NCBI GenBank assembly: GCA_949317995.1
Contig: OX439038.1
Span: 65,621,576 to 65,685,575 of the forward strand
From: Acholoe squamosa
Lineage: Eukaryota > Annelida > Polychaeta > Phyllodocida > Polynoidae
Length of the DNA: 64,000 nucleotides
Reading direction: 5' to 3'
Below, piece by piece: positions 46,680 to 56,810 of this stretch. The notes under the pieces are model-generated. The model searched no databases and was not told where the DNA came from. It saw nothing but the letters and a program-made list of their open reading frames with translations. Made by a program: the position numbers and the translations under genes. The stretch's first letter is position 1, and every line of letters starts with the position of its first letter.

Positions 46680-48690
46680 CTGTTCTATTAGCAGTCAGGA
46701 TCACCTCCTCGATCAGCCCTAAGCACACTACCCAATTTCCTCCTGTTAACATGGATGTCATTTCCCCGCTGATGTCTTAAGGACTGAGGATAAGCCGATA
46801 AGATTGGTTTGGTAACATGTCTGGATCTGCTCAGGAGCATTAAACACGTTTGATACTGTCTGACCCAATTGTCTATATTTTCTATTGAGTCAGTGATATC
46901 CACACGTCTTCAATTATTGTGGCATTTGCTACAAAGGCTCAATGTTTACAAGGCAGCCTGAGTGTATGCCCTATACCTACATGATTGTCTAACATATCGG
47001 TCACAGCCCAACCCATAGCCCGACCCCCCATGGGCCCTGTCCACACCGTGCCCATCAGTCTAGACCATTTAAAATGTCTGTCTGACCACTGTCTGCATCC
47101 TTTGTGTTAGCCATATCTGACTGCATACAGCAGGTTGGGGACACACCAGGATGATAGTACAACAGTCTGATTTTAGGCTGTACTAAGATTCTGATACCAT
47201 GCACAGTATTAGGATGTACTGGGATCTTAGTACCCTTGTGTGTGTACTGGACCAAGACACTCACCTCTACAGGTGTATGGGCCAATCAGAGCCCTGGTCA
47301 CTGGACCAGGACACCTGCCTGTGCATACCTTATTGGGGTCAAAGGTGGGATGGTGAAACCACTCCACAATTTGGTACTTATATTTACATGAACTATTTTT
47401 TCATATCATGTCTGATACATACAGTTCCTCTGCTGATTTTTCTGCAAGACTCTCTGGATTAAAAGAGGACATCTATATAAACATTTTGAAAAAAGAAAAA
47501 TTGGGGGTCATGGTTGAAATAGAAAAGTTGTGAATTTGTGCAAAATATTAATTTTCACTTAAAACTATGAGACCCTATGGGAGTTCAAATGGCATATAAA
47601 TATCCCTAATGTATATATAGTGATAAAAGATGACCTGAAGAGAAATATGTACAGTTAAAGAGGTCCAGCTAGGGTAAGAAATACCATTAAAATAGTATAA
47701 CTGGTGGGTTTTAATTTCTCCCTCTATAATCGAATTTAAGTTCTGTAAAAAGTGTACATGTAAAATACAGACCTTTGCTACGTATGGTGACATCCAAATT
47801 ATGTATTTTGATAAGAAAGTAAGAGAAATTTGAAGATAAACAAGGGTACTAAGTTCTTAGTACACACCATGATCCAGGGACTATCATTCAATCTTAGTCC
47901 TGAACCTGCACAATGCAAATTCACGTACAAATATCTTATGAGGCTGTAAGTTGTGTAGTGGGATCTTTGAATGAGCACTGGTCCTGAATTAAGGCCAGGG
48001 CTACAAGAATTTGTCTTGAATAAGTGATGGGATAGAGCGATATTGAAATAGGTCAATGTAAAAACATCAAATTCTTGCTATTTTTCCTTTGAAAAGTGTT
48101 GAAAAAAAATCTCTTGCTTATTCAGTGATCATATTTATGGTATGATGATCTGTATCATTAATAGTATCTACGAATGATTTTAGAGATAATAGGGTATTGC
48201 ATATTTTGCTATCCAATAAAGGTAAGTTTTGCTATCCAATAAAAGTCCATATTATTTCTAGTTTTCAATTGGATACATACATTTGGTGCAAATATATATT
48301 CATGCCGTCTAATGCTGTGGAAAATACGCTGTATGAATTTGCAAATCGAATAACTGTAGTCTATTTAGTACTTATAGTTGCTTTCAGACCAAGTTACTCA
48401 GTTAATCAGGCTAGATCAGTGTATCACTTAATTGTAATCATGTATAAAATATGTTCATCCTTCCTGGTAGGCTGTCAATTGTCATTTGCATAGCATTAGC
48501 AAATTATGTGGGAGCTGTGCTATGTTCTGTTATGTAATATGCCCAGGGTTAGTCTATTAACCACAGTAAGTAATCCTTGGTGGTCTGATTCCATTCTCAT
48601 ATAATAGAGGTATTATTCTACAACATGCTGTGCACTGCATTTAGAAATGTACACATTGACGGGTCATGATCTAACCTGGAATAAGGTGAA
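46680..48690 (+). repeat. Segmental duplication B, copy 1
   Basis: It aligns by eye with 52080-57460 in pieces: the block GATCACCTCCTCGATCAGCC (46699) against 52100, 47930-48250 against 53085-53410, and 48300-48700 against 56910-57460. No coding sequence is supported in either copy. Confidence 0.6.
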
Positions 48691-49540
48691 ATTCTATGAG
48701 GGGTCCATGTAAAATGGAGGTATATGAGTTTCCATTTTAAAACAGTTTCGGTAGCATTTTATTAGCCATTTTTAATATCTCAAATTTACCAATGCTAATA
48801 GCCATACTTTTACCTGGACATCCTAATATAGAAACCACATATGAATAATCAGCAAATAAAGATCCTTAATGAAAAAGACATTGACATTAGGCAAGAATAT
48901 AGTTTTTGGTGTAGATCTAATCATAAATCATGTGATTTTATGCAAAGGGTTTACCTCTTTAAGTTTCAGTAACACCTGTCTAAACCTCTCGTTTATGATA
49001 TATGTGTCAGTACTGGAACTATCTGATAACCCCACAGACCAGACTGCATGGTAGATGGTTGTAGACAGACTGTAAGCCACTGGCACTGCTGCCAGATGTA
49101 CTGCAGCCAAATCTAGTAAACCTACCACTCTGGAACAGGTGGTGTGGAAATTGATGAGCAGACTATTTATTGTTAGAACCTTTGTGAACTAGCTGACACA
49201 GCGGCTAAATTTTTAAGTGTATAGGTTAGCATCAGCCGTGTTATGTAAAGTGTTTGATTTTCTAAATGTACCCAAAATCACCCTGTAAATAGTTTCAACA
49301 GTGAACACCAGTATGAATAGAAGGTGGTGTTTGACATATAGAGTCCAAGGGCAAATTATTAAAAGCCTCATGCTGTTTTCTATGATAATCAAAGCTAGCT
49401 GCATTGTATGAGCATATAATTCATTGTATGTTTTTAGGTCTATAGGATAGCACTAACAGTGTTATATCAGGTGTTTGAATTTATAAGTATAGGCCTACCC
49501 ATTAGATTATAGTTCTGTGAATTATATTAACCACTCTCAG
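48690..49540 (+). repeat. Segmental duplication A, copy 2
   Basis: Partner of 44740-46200, more compact and without the insertion. No gene seen. Confidence 0.6.
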
Positions 49541-49822
49541 CCCCAATGAATACAGATCTATCTGGCCTCAGTCAATGCTTCAAGGTCATATTCATATCTG
49601 TCTTTGATGGGGATTATTTCTTTTTATACCACGATTTCGGCACTTCCGGTGGGTTTATATGCAGTTTAGCCGTGCATTATTCTGCATATACCACCCATGT
49701 GCATTTTTGAAATTTTTGGTATATACTTTTTCGGTGTCAAGTTGGACTTAGAATATTTTTGGAGACGCTGGCGGACATAGAAATTTAGCCTCGCCATTGT
49801 TTCAATGTGAAAAATCGTCCCA

Positions 49823-49891
49823 ACTCGTATGAGGATCGAACCCCGGCCGCAGTGGTGGTAGGCGAAGGCCTTAGCCATAGCGCCACACTGA
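49823..49891 (-). repeat. tRNA-like segment in copy B
   Basis: On the minus strand TGGCGCTATGGCTAAGGCC and GGGGTTCGATCC form A- and B-box matches. The B box here is closer to consensus than in copy A. Confidence 0.55.
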
Positions 49892-50540
49892 ACGGTGATG
49901 AAACACAATGCGAAAATAAATAAGTTCTAACCTGAGGTCCTAGTGCTAAGTTTGCAGTCAGATTTCGTCTTCATTCCAACCTTTTCATGTTATAATATCG
50001 AAATCCCAAGAAGTTTTCGATCCATAGACGAGGAATGCGTGCTAATTGTCTCCATTTTCTTCGATATAAATAAGAATCCATTGATTTTCCCGTGGCCGCT
50101 CTGCGCGAAGCCATTGTTTCGGCGTCTTTCTTGTACGACGAGCAGTTGACCTATATCTACATCTGGGCCACTGACACACTTTCGCCGAACAAGGAGGCGG
50201 GTGGGAATGGCCGGACCGCGACACGCGTACGTTGGGAAAATCAATGGATTCTTATTTATTTTGAATATATTGGACATATCAAGCATGGAGTACTCATCTA
50301 GAATGTCTAAGGATATGTATGTTTTAATTTGAACACTTGTCATGGTTGGATTCGATACGAAAAGTGACTGTATACACAGCGGTACCTCTCCTGGCAAGGA
50401 ACCAAAACAATGGCTTCGCGCAGAGCGGACACGGGCGGTGTCGCTTGCACTTACAAAATGTCTTCTCCTGGCTATATTCTTTGGATTTCAGGTAAGAAAT
50501 TGATACAAAATGGAGGAAATGGTGGTATAAACCTATTAGG

Positions 50541-50648
50541 TGATGCATATCGGGGCCCCACGGGCTGTATATGCTGTATATACCCTCGCCGCTCCGCGGC
50601 TCAGGTATATACAGCATATACAGCCCTAGGGCCCCGATATGCATCATC
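50541..50648. repeat. Hairpin with GC-rich loop
   Basis: The arms GATGCATATCGGGGCCC and GCTGTATATGCTGTATATAC are mirrored exactly. The loop core is CTCGCCGCTCCGCGGCTC. Confidence 0.85.
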
Positions 50649-50699
50649 TATTAGCTTAATAATAGATGCCTTCAACAAAAGGAGGAGTTGCCTCTGAAG

Positions 50700-51040
50700 G
50701 CACAGGTCAGAATCAGAGTAGAGCAAGATGAATAGGAAGACCTACACCGGAAATTGGTAGTATCTTTATCCATAGAATATCAGAAATTGCTCTGGACATT
50801 GCAATCAATCCCTCATCCAGCAATCCTCTCCAATATCCTCAGCGCTAGGTTTGTCATCAGTTATCTAACTATTTGGGCCTGGACAGTGCTTTTTTGCTCA
50901 TAACCCGTGTTCCTTATCCAGCCATAACGCACTCTCAGACCTTTTCTTCATCTTCAAGAAGCTGCTGGTTTCAATCTGGACATGTGAATAAATTGGCAAA
51001 GCATACAAGGTCAACTACGCCATAGTTTTCCAGTTAAAAC
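50700..51040 (-). repeat. Inverse copy of sequence at 62940-63150
   Basis: AGTGCTTTTTTGCTCATAAC and CCAGCCATAACGCACTCTCA at 50888-50940 reappear in inverse at about 63060-63128, with a further match through the AAGCTGCTGGTTTCA line. They are two copies of one dispersed repeat. Confidence 0.65.
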
Positions 51041-51048
51041 CATTTAGG

Positions 51049-51123
51049 TTCACCGGGGAATCGATCCCCAGCTGCTGTGGCAGGAGGCGAGCTCGCTCTC
51101 CACTATACCAAGGCGACCGGTGG
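51049..51123 (-). repeat. tRNA-like SINE head
   Basis: On the minus strand GCCTTGGTATAGTGG and GGGGATCGATTCCCC give the best tRNA-like pair in the window, with a closed T-arm. A pseudo-tRNA or SINE head is likely. Confidence 0.5.
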
Positions 51124-51269
51124 TAGAACCCAATATACATGGAAGATATGAAAAAGTTGTCCGACATACCTGATGTTTACAGACCTCGTTAGCATAGATT
51201 TCAATGGTGCCAGGTGGAGTTATTAACAGAGAAACATCCTTACATATCCTATATGAACATGCCATGCCT

Positions 51270-51865
51270 AATTTCTCCATTTTTTTTTTCGAAATAAATA
51301 AGAATCCAATGATTTTCCATAGCGATCCAAAGCACACGGCCATTCCATCATGTTCAGTGAATTGCTGACCGAAAGTAGGTCAGGTATATCTGGGCACCTA
51401 CCCGCTTCGTCAACAAGACGAAATGGCAGTGTACTGGGCCGTGTGCGTTGGAAAAATCAATGGATTCTTATTTATTTATTTCGAAGAAAATGGAGACAAA
51501 ATGTATGCGAACACCATCTAGAGATCATATATTTGTTGGTGTTAGAAGTACAGGACTTGACATGCTTGGATTCTACCTGAAAAATGTGTGTAAAGGTGGA
51601 GGTATGTCGGGCAGAGTGACAACATGGCAACGGCGGGTTGGCAAACAGAGCAGATCGCATGCACTTACAAAATGTCTTCTCATGGATTAATTCTGGGGCT
51701 ATAAGGTAAGAAATTCATACATAACAGATGAATATGTTAGATAAACGCATTAATGTATGTTATGGGAAAGCACTCATGGATTTACGGGTTGATAATCCAC
51801 TCCCGCTGCGCGGTGGTGGATTATCAACCCGTAAATCCACTCGTGCTTTCCCATAACATACATTA
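51270..51865. mobile_element. Partial relative of the foldback family, with end hairpin
   Basis: AAATCAATGGATTCTTATTT and TCGAAGAAAATGGAGA at 51455-51498, their inverse at 51278-51320, and ACTTACAAAATGTCTTCTC at 51662-51680 are shared with copies A and B. The hairpin at 51750-51865 ends it. Confidence 0.55.
51750..51865. repeat. Hairpin with GC-rich loop
   Basis: The arms TAATGTATGTTATGGGAAAG and GATTTACGGGTTGATAATCC are mirrored almost perfectly. The loop core is CACTCCCGCTGCGCGGTGG. Confidence 0.85.
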
Positions 51866-52469
51866 AACGCTACATAAACCATCTTATACAGGCATCTCTT
51901 ATGTAAAAGGGCATCATTCATGTAGGGTCATTTTTGGTCTTCAGATGCAAACTATTTAAGGATAATTCATACAGCAACTCTGACCCCCTAAATTGTTGAG
52001 TGCCTATCAATGGGTGCCTAATCTTGACAATCATGAGTTACAGACAGGTAGAATCATGAGTGAAAACCACCAATATTACTTCTAGATATTGCTAGCCAGG
52101 ATCACCTCCTAGATCAGCCCTGAGCACACTACCCAATTTCCTCCTGTTGACATGGGTTTCATTTCCCCTCTGACATCTTAAGGACACTGCGATGGTCTGG
52201 TAACATGTCTGGATCTGCTCAGGAGCACTAAACATGTTTGATACTGTCTGACCCAATTGTCTATCCTTTCTATCGAGTCAGTGATGTCTACACATTTTCA
52301 ATATATCATTTTCCTATATCAATATAATTGTCTAACATATCGGTCATAGCCAGACCCATAGCACAACCACCATGGGCCCTGCCCATTGGTCTAGACTGTG
52401 TTATGTGTCTGTTTGACCATTGCTGACCATAGCTGACTGTTCACACAAATGCAAAATCATGTACAAATG

Positions 52470-53060
52470 TGAGGAGGCAAGCTAGGACCGTCCAGGGGAG
52501 ATTAGTACCAATTCTGGCCACCAGGAGGACACCACTATGGCCTAAAATGGGGAAAATAAACCAAAGAATTGTTATATACTACTTTTTTTTATGTAGATTA
52601 CAATAGTCCTAATGGGAAATTCCCATGTTTGAGGAAAACCTTCCATATTTGGAATGTAGATAGAACGTTTTGGGGCATTTTGGGGCAGAAATCAGTGCTT
52701 TTGTTGATATTTGTTGCCATGGAAACATTATTTTCACTAACAATTGAAGAATCAAATAAGCCTATTTGTAGCCACACCCACAAGGATCAATATGTTGAAA
52801 AAATGGTAAAAATCCAATTATCAGATCAAATTTTATGAGAAAAAAATGTGTAGAATGTGAAAATTTCCCTAATTTGCATAATTATGCTTAATCATACATA
52901 TCATCTGAGATACCTTGTGCAATATACAAGTTAGACCTTATTTGGGATTTGGATATGTCAGCAACCATCTAAGTTCATAGAGCTGTAACTCTAAAAGTAG
53001 CAGAGATATTATCTCTTGTCCTGAATTTAAGAGTTGACTATTCCCCTGGGGGACCCTTTT
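52470..53060 (+). repeat. CCACCAGG-type repeat, copy near 52.5 kb
   Basis: GGCCACCAGGAGGACACCAC near 52519-52538, then CCTTCCATATTTGGAATG, TTGTTGCCATGGAAAC and a GCATAATTATGC block in the same order as at 18270-18900. Confidence 0.5.
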
Positions 53061-53549
53061 TTGCCTGGCTATACACGAATATCTTATAAGGCTGGTAGTT
53101 CCATAGTGGGTGGTTTTAAGTGCAGCATCTTCAAAAAAGTACTGGTATTGAATGAGGGTCAGGGCTAAAAGATTGTCTTGAATAAGTGGTGGGATAGAAT
53201 GATATTGAAACAGGCCACTGCAGCACCAACTGCACCATCAGAATTTCACTGTTCTTTCTTTGTAAAATGTCTCTGGCTGATACAGTTATCACATTTGTGG
53301 AATGGTAGTGTGTAAGGTTTATAATATATGTAAATGATTAGGGATAATATGGTGCATGTTTTCTTTGCTATCTCAAAGAAGTCCTTATATTTCTGGGTTT
53401 CAATTGAAGCACTGTACTTTTGACACACATATTTCAAGGTCATAGTGTTAAGCATTATGATATCATGTTTAGATGTGGTATCCTTAGATATTGGACTTCA
53501 ATAAATCACCTGATACTATATCTGTAGTAGGCAAAGAGTGCATCATACT

Positions 53550-54180
53550 CCTAAGGAATATCATCACATCCATTATCCACAATATAGAGTAACCTATATA
53601 AAGTACAACAGAATGGCTGAATGAAGCTCTATCTACTCTTGGACTACAAGTTAAGGTATGTATGGATAGCATTGCTTATTGATCCAAATGATACAAGATC
53701 TAAAATTTAATGACCAAACCTACATGTTGCCTCATTTTTCTGTTCTTCCATATGAAATTCCCTCATTAATGATTTAAGAAGGACTTCAAGCACATTTTAG
53801 ATGAGTAAAGAGTATAACTTGTTTTAGAACTTTAAATATAAATTTTTTTATATGCTATTGATATGCTATAATTACCTATTTATTAAAATAATAATTTCTA
53901 ACTACCATCAGAAAGCTGTGATACTACACCAATCATACTATGACATCATCATTACATCATAATCTATTTATAACTCATTGTACTATGACATCACCATCGT
54001 CCACATCGACTCACATATTACCTTAGACTGGATTTTGTAATTTTGATTAACCCTGATGAAGGCACATGTGCCGAAACTGTTGGTTCAATACTACAAATAA
54101 AATGTCAATCTAAAACCTAATTGTTGAAAATAGTTGTGTTGTTTTATTTCTAGAGCTTAGGCTTTGAAAAACAAAAAAAC
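53550..54180 (+). repeat. Left 630-bp direct repeat
   Basis: Begins CCTAAGGAATATCATCACAT, ends in an A-rich GAAAAACAAAAAAAC. It contains AATAAAATGTCAATC and a GTTTTATTTCTAG stretch near its end. Confidence 0.9.
54046..54089 (+). ncRNA. Hammerhead-ribozyme-like motif (left)
   Basis: ATTAACC (stem I) is followed by CTGATGA, a stem II GGCAC-AT-GUGCC, GAAAC, a minute stem III (AC-T-GT), the triplet GTT, and GGTTCAAT closing stem I with one bulged C. Core order and invariant bases fit a type I hammerhead with very short stem III, as described for Penelope-like elements. One extra A lies between the core A9 and stem II, which departs from the consensus, so activity is uncertain. Predicted cleavage would be after T54081. 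Confidence 0.5.
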
Positions 54181-55020
54181 ATGATTAACTCAACAGCACC
54201 GTATCCTTCTTGGGATCCTATTTTCCAACATCAAAACCCATTCAATCCTTGATATGTCAGCCGGTACTTTGTACCAAACCCCCCATCCACTCACAATGAA
54301 TTTTTCTGGCATTGTATCCATAACAGGATCCAAGGATTACCAATGTCATCAATGACAAACCCCCGAAAACAACCAAGAAACAACAAAAGTGAACATGACA
54401 ACACCATATTCTCACTTCAAAACACCCAATCCACCAAATAAACAACAACAAAAAACCCAAAAAAATCCGAAAAAGTCCACCAAACAACTCCTGATAAAAG
54501 ACAACACACATCCAACACCACCACATCATACCTTACCACCATCAACATCAACAACATCATTTCGCTCCCCAACTACTCAACTCTAACCCTCAAAAACACC
54601 CTTTTCCACTACCGAAGCCCCTGTACTAACAACGTCAAAACACCCTTTTTCACCACACAATCAATTCAACCCCTACTACACCAAAACCAACAAAGACTGT
54701 TAACACCACCAACTAAAACAACCCACACCCACATTATTTTAACTAGAAGGCTACCTTCTACCGGCATAATCAACAGAAAACCATGACACACAACGGCAAC
54801 ACCGAAAGCTACCGTCAAGATCAACAAATCCGTCACTATGACTCCCATAGCAACCGTTGCTATGATATGCGCCGGGTAACGGCGCAATGACAGCCAATGA
54901 CGTCACACTACGACGTGATTCTAAACAAAAAACACGAACGACTCACGGAGCACTTAAACAACAGCTAAACCAACTGACAGCACTTCAAAAAACTTGTATA
55001 TTGACTAAAACAACAACTCC
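54181..55020 (+). other. A+C-rich leader with CRE and inverted motifs
   Basis: The plus strand is strongly depleted of G and T. Near its end lie CATAGCAAC-C-GTTGCTATG (an RFX-like palindrome, 54847-54865), GCGCCG-GGTAA-CGGCGC and a perfect CRE TGACGTCA (54898-54905). A 65-codon frame at 54389 is a composition effect. The cluster may be the promoter of the zinc-finger ORF. Confidence 0.45.
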
Positions 55021-55470
55021 ATGAGTACCGCAACGAAAAGCAGTATGCCCGGATGGGAAACTTGCCCCGTTTGTGGCTCTTGGGAGCGTAACAGAACTCT
55101 TAAGAAACACATGAATGCAGTACATGGCCAGTCAACATCAAACTACACCATAGAAGGTAGGTACACTTGTACTGAGTGTCCTTCTACATTTCGACGACCA
55201 TATAATCTAAAAAGGCATCATAAACTTGTGCATAACACAGTACTACTCCTGGGCCCATTAACTATGGTCAGCAAATTTGCTGAACCTCCAAAACCTACTA
55301 AAACAACGCCAACACCAAGTGAAAAACTAATTAAAAAACTCAAAACACCTGTAGACCCTACGAAACTTCCCACATTTAAATTCAAGGTTGTTTACAACTA
55401 TTCCGCTTCTTATAGGAAATGGCTCGTCGCCACCTGCAAAAAGCAAGGACTCCCACATGAACATCTTTAA
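55021..55470 (+). CDS. Two-finger C2H2 zinc-finger protein of the element (ORF1)
   Basis: This frame has 149 codons from ATG at 55021. Finger 1 is CPVCGSWERNRTLKKHMNAVH (about residues 17-37) and finger 2 is CTECPSTFRRPYNLKRHHKLVH (about 50-71). Both have the complete C-x2-C...H-x3/4-H ligands. A Pro/Thr/Lys-rich tail follows and ends ATCKKQGLPHEHL. The role is probably nucleic-acid binding, perhaps for the element's own RNA or DNA. It may continue by frameshift into ORF2, which overlaps it by about 80 bases. Confidence 0.65.
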   Translation: MSTATKSSMPGWETCPVCGSWERNRTLKKHMNAVHGQSTSNYTIEGRYTCTECPSTFRRPYNLKRHHKLVHNTVLLLGPLTMVSKFAEPPKPTKTTPTPSEKLIKKLKTPVDPTKLPTFKFKVVYNYSASYRKWLVATCKKQGLPHEHL

Positions 55471-56044
55471 GCCACTCCCAACAACCTCAACATCCAACAA
55501 CAACACCAAAATCGACAGGAAGAGGCCTTCCAACAAGGAAGCCCCAAAAACCCTCAAGTACAAAATCAGCACCCAAGCCCAACCTCTAAAAGAACAACAG
55601 TTCCAGAAAACACCACCAAACAACACCAATGCCGGTGAGTCAACATCATCCACATCACCTGACAACACCATCAATGACCCCACTATTCGAAAAAAACCTA
55701 GGATGCAACATCCTCTGAATTTAATCAAAATTAACTCAAACAACAAGACCAAAGACCCCATCCCCAACAACACCACTGACAACATCAAAGACCAGACTAC
55801 ACCAACACCAACACCTATGGAAAAACTAACAGAACTACTCTCCAACCCCACCAGCCCCAGCAGGAGCACTTCCTCAGTAAGTGTCTCCAGCTCAGGCTCA
55901 GACACTAGCAGCAACGCAACATCATCTACATCATCGACAACATCATCTGCCACAACATCCACTGTGCCAAGGAAAAGACCACTCTCTCCAGTATCGGACG
56001 TCACTGACGATCTTGCCTTGAGTGATGACGATGACGTCACCTAA
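55388..56044 (+). CDS. Low-complexity Thr/Asn/Ser/Pro-rich ORF2
   Basis: The frame has 218 codons, overlaps the end of ORF1 and is one base ahead of it. It is rich in N, T, S and P and ends in an acidic SDVTDDLALSDDDDVT. The TAA stop (56042-56044) lies in the first bases of the right direct repeat. The open frame could be a by-product of the A+C-rich strand, which has few stops. The ordered acidic end favours real coding. Either a frameshift joins it to ORF1 or it is separate. Confidence 0.4.
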   Translation: MFTTIPLLIGNGSSPPAKSKDSHMNIFKPLPTTSTSNNNTKIDRKRPSNKEAPKTLKYKISTQAQPLKEQQFQKTPPNNTNAGESTSSTSPDNTINDPTIRKKPRMQHPLNLIKINSNNKTKDPIPNNTTDNIKDQTTPTPTPMEKLTELLSNPTSPSRSTSSVSVSSSGSDTSSNATSSTSSTTSSATTSTVPRKRPLSPVSDVTDDLALSDDDDVT

Positions 56045-56669
56045 GGAATATCATCACATCCATTATCCACAATATAGAGTAACCTATATAAAGTACAACA
56101 GAATGGCTGAATGAAGCTCTATCTACTCTTGGACTACAAGTTAAGGTATGTATGGATAGCATTGCTTATTGATCCAAATGATACAAGATCTAAAATTTAA
56201 TGACCAAACCTACATGTTGCCTCATTTTTCTGTTCTTCCATATGAAATTCCCTCATTGATGATTTAAGAAGGACTTCAAGCACATTTTAGATGAGTAAAG
56301 AGTATAACTTGTTTTAGAACTTTAAATATAAATTTTTTTATATGCTATTGATATGCTATAATTACCTATTTATTAAAATAATAATTTCTAACTACCATCA
56401 GAAAGCTGTGATACTACACCAATCATACTATGACATCATCATTACATCATAATCTATTTATAACTCATTGTACTATGACATCACCATCGTCCACATCGAC
56501 TCACATATTACCTTAGACTGGATTTTGTAATTTTGATTAACCCTGATGAAGGCACATGTGCCGAAACTGTTGGTTCAATACTACAAATAAAATGTCAATC
56601 TAAAACCTAATTGTTGAAAATAGTTGTGTTGTTTTATTTTTAGAGCTTAGGCTTTGAAAAACAAAAAAA
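56040..56669 (+). repeat. Right 630-bp direct repeat
   Basis: Same as 53550-54180 except near 56257 (CATTGATG for CATTAATG) and 56640 (TTTT for TTTC), plus a slightly different A-rich end. Confidence 0.9.
56536..56579 (+). ncRNA. Hammerhead-ribozyme-like motif (right)
   Basis: Identical to the left motif, 2,490 bases downstream, with the same extra A beside stem II. If both cut, the product would be one linear unit of 2,490 nt. Confidence 0.5.
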
Positions 56670-56744
56670 ACTTTAAACATATTCAGACCTAAACAAGAAA
56701 AATGTTTCAAGGACCACGGATAGGAGTTGCCACTCTGCGGCCGA

Positions 56745-56810
56745 CATGTGACGTCACAGCTGATGTATGATGTCACAAATTGCGTCACAAGATGACAGTG
56801 ACGTCACTGA
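56745..56810. promoter_or_regulatory. Cluster of CRE palindromes
   Basis: TGACGTCA at 56749-56756 and 56799-56806, with ATGTCAC and GCGTCAC half sites between. Another perfect CRE is at 56032-56039, touching the right direct repeat. Confidence 0.5.

Larger units (their letters stand above)
49627..50690 (-). mobile_element. Complex foldback repeat family, copy B
   Basis: Inverse of 41604-42835, with the tRNA-like segment at 49823-49891 and the end hairpin at 50541-50648. Several internal blocks are shorter than in copy A. Confidence 0.7.
53550..56669 (+). mobile_element. Direct-repeat element with hammerhead-like motifs and a zinc-finger ORF
   Basis: Two 630-bp direct repeats (53550-54180 and 56040-56669) differ at only about two positions and flank 1.86 kb. 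Each repeat holds a hammerhead-like core, so the two cores are exactly 2,490 bases apart. Inside are a two-finger C2H2 ORF and a second low-complexity ORF, with no reverse transcriptase or integrase. Penelope-like elements and retrozymes are known to carry hammerhead ribozymes in such terminal repeats. This could be a non-autonomous relative, which is inference. The element interrupts segmental duplication B, so it is younger than the duplication, in line with its near-identical repeats. Confidence 0.65.

Noticed and set aside
55327..56040. 237-codon minus-strand frame
   Set aside because: Shadow of ORF2. The A+C-rich plus strand leaves the opposite strand poor in stops.
53550..56669. Ordinary LTR retrotransposon
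   Set aside because: No gag, protease, reverse transcriptase or integrase between the repeats, and the repeats do not show TG...CA ends.
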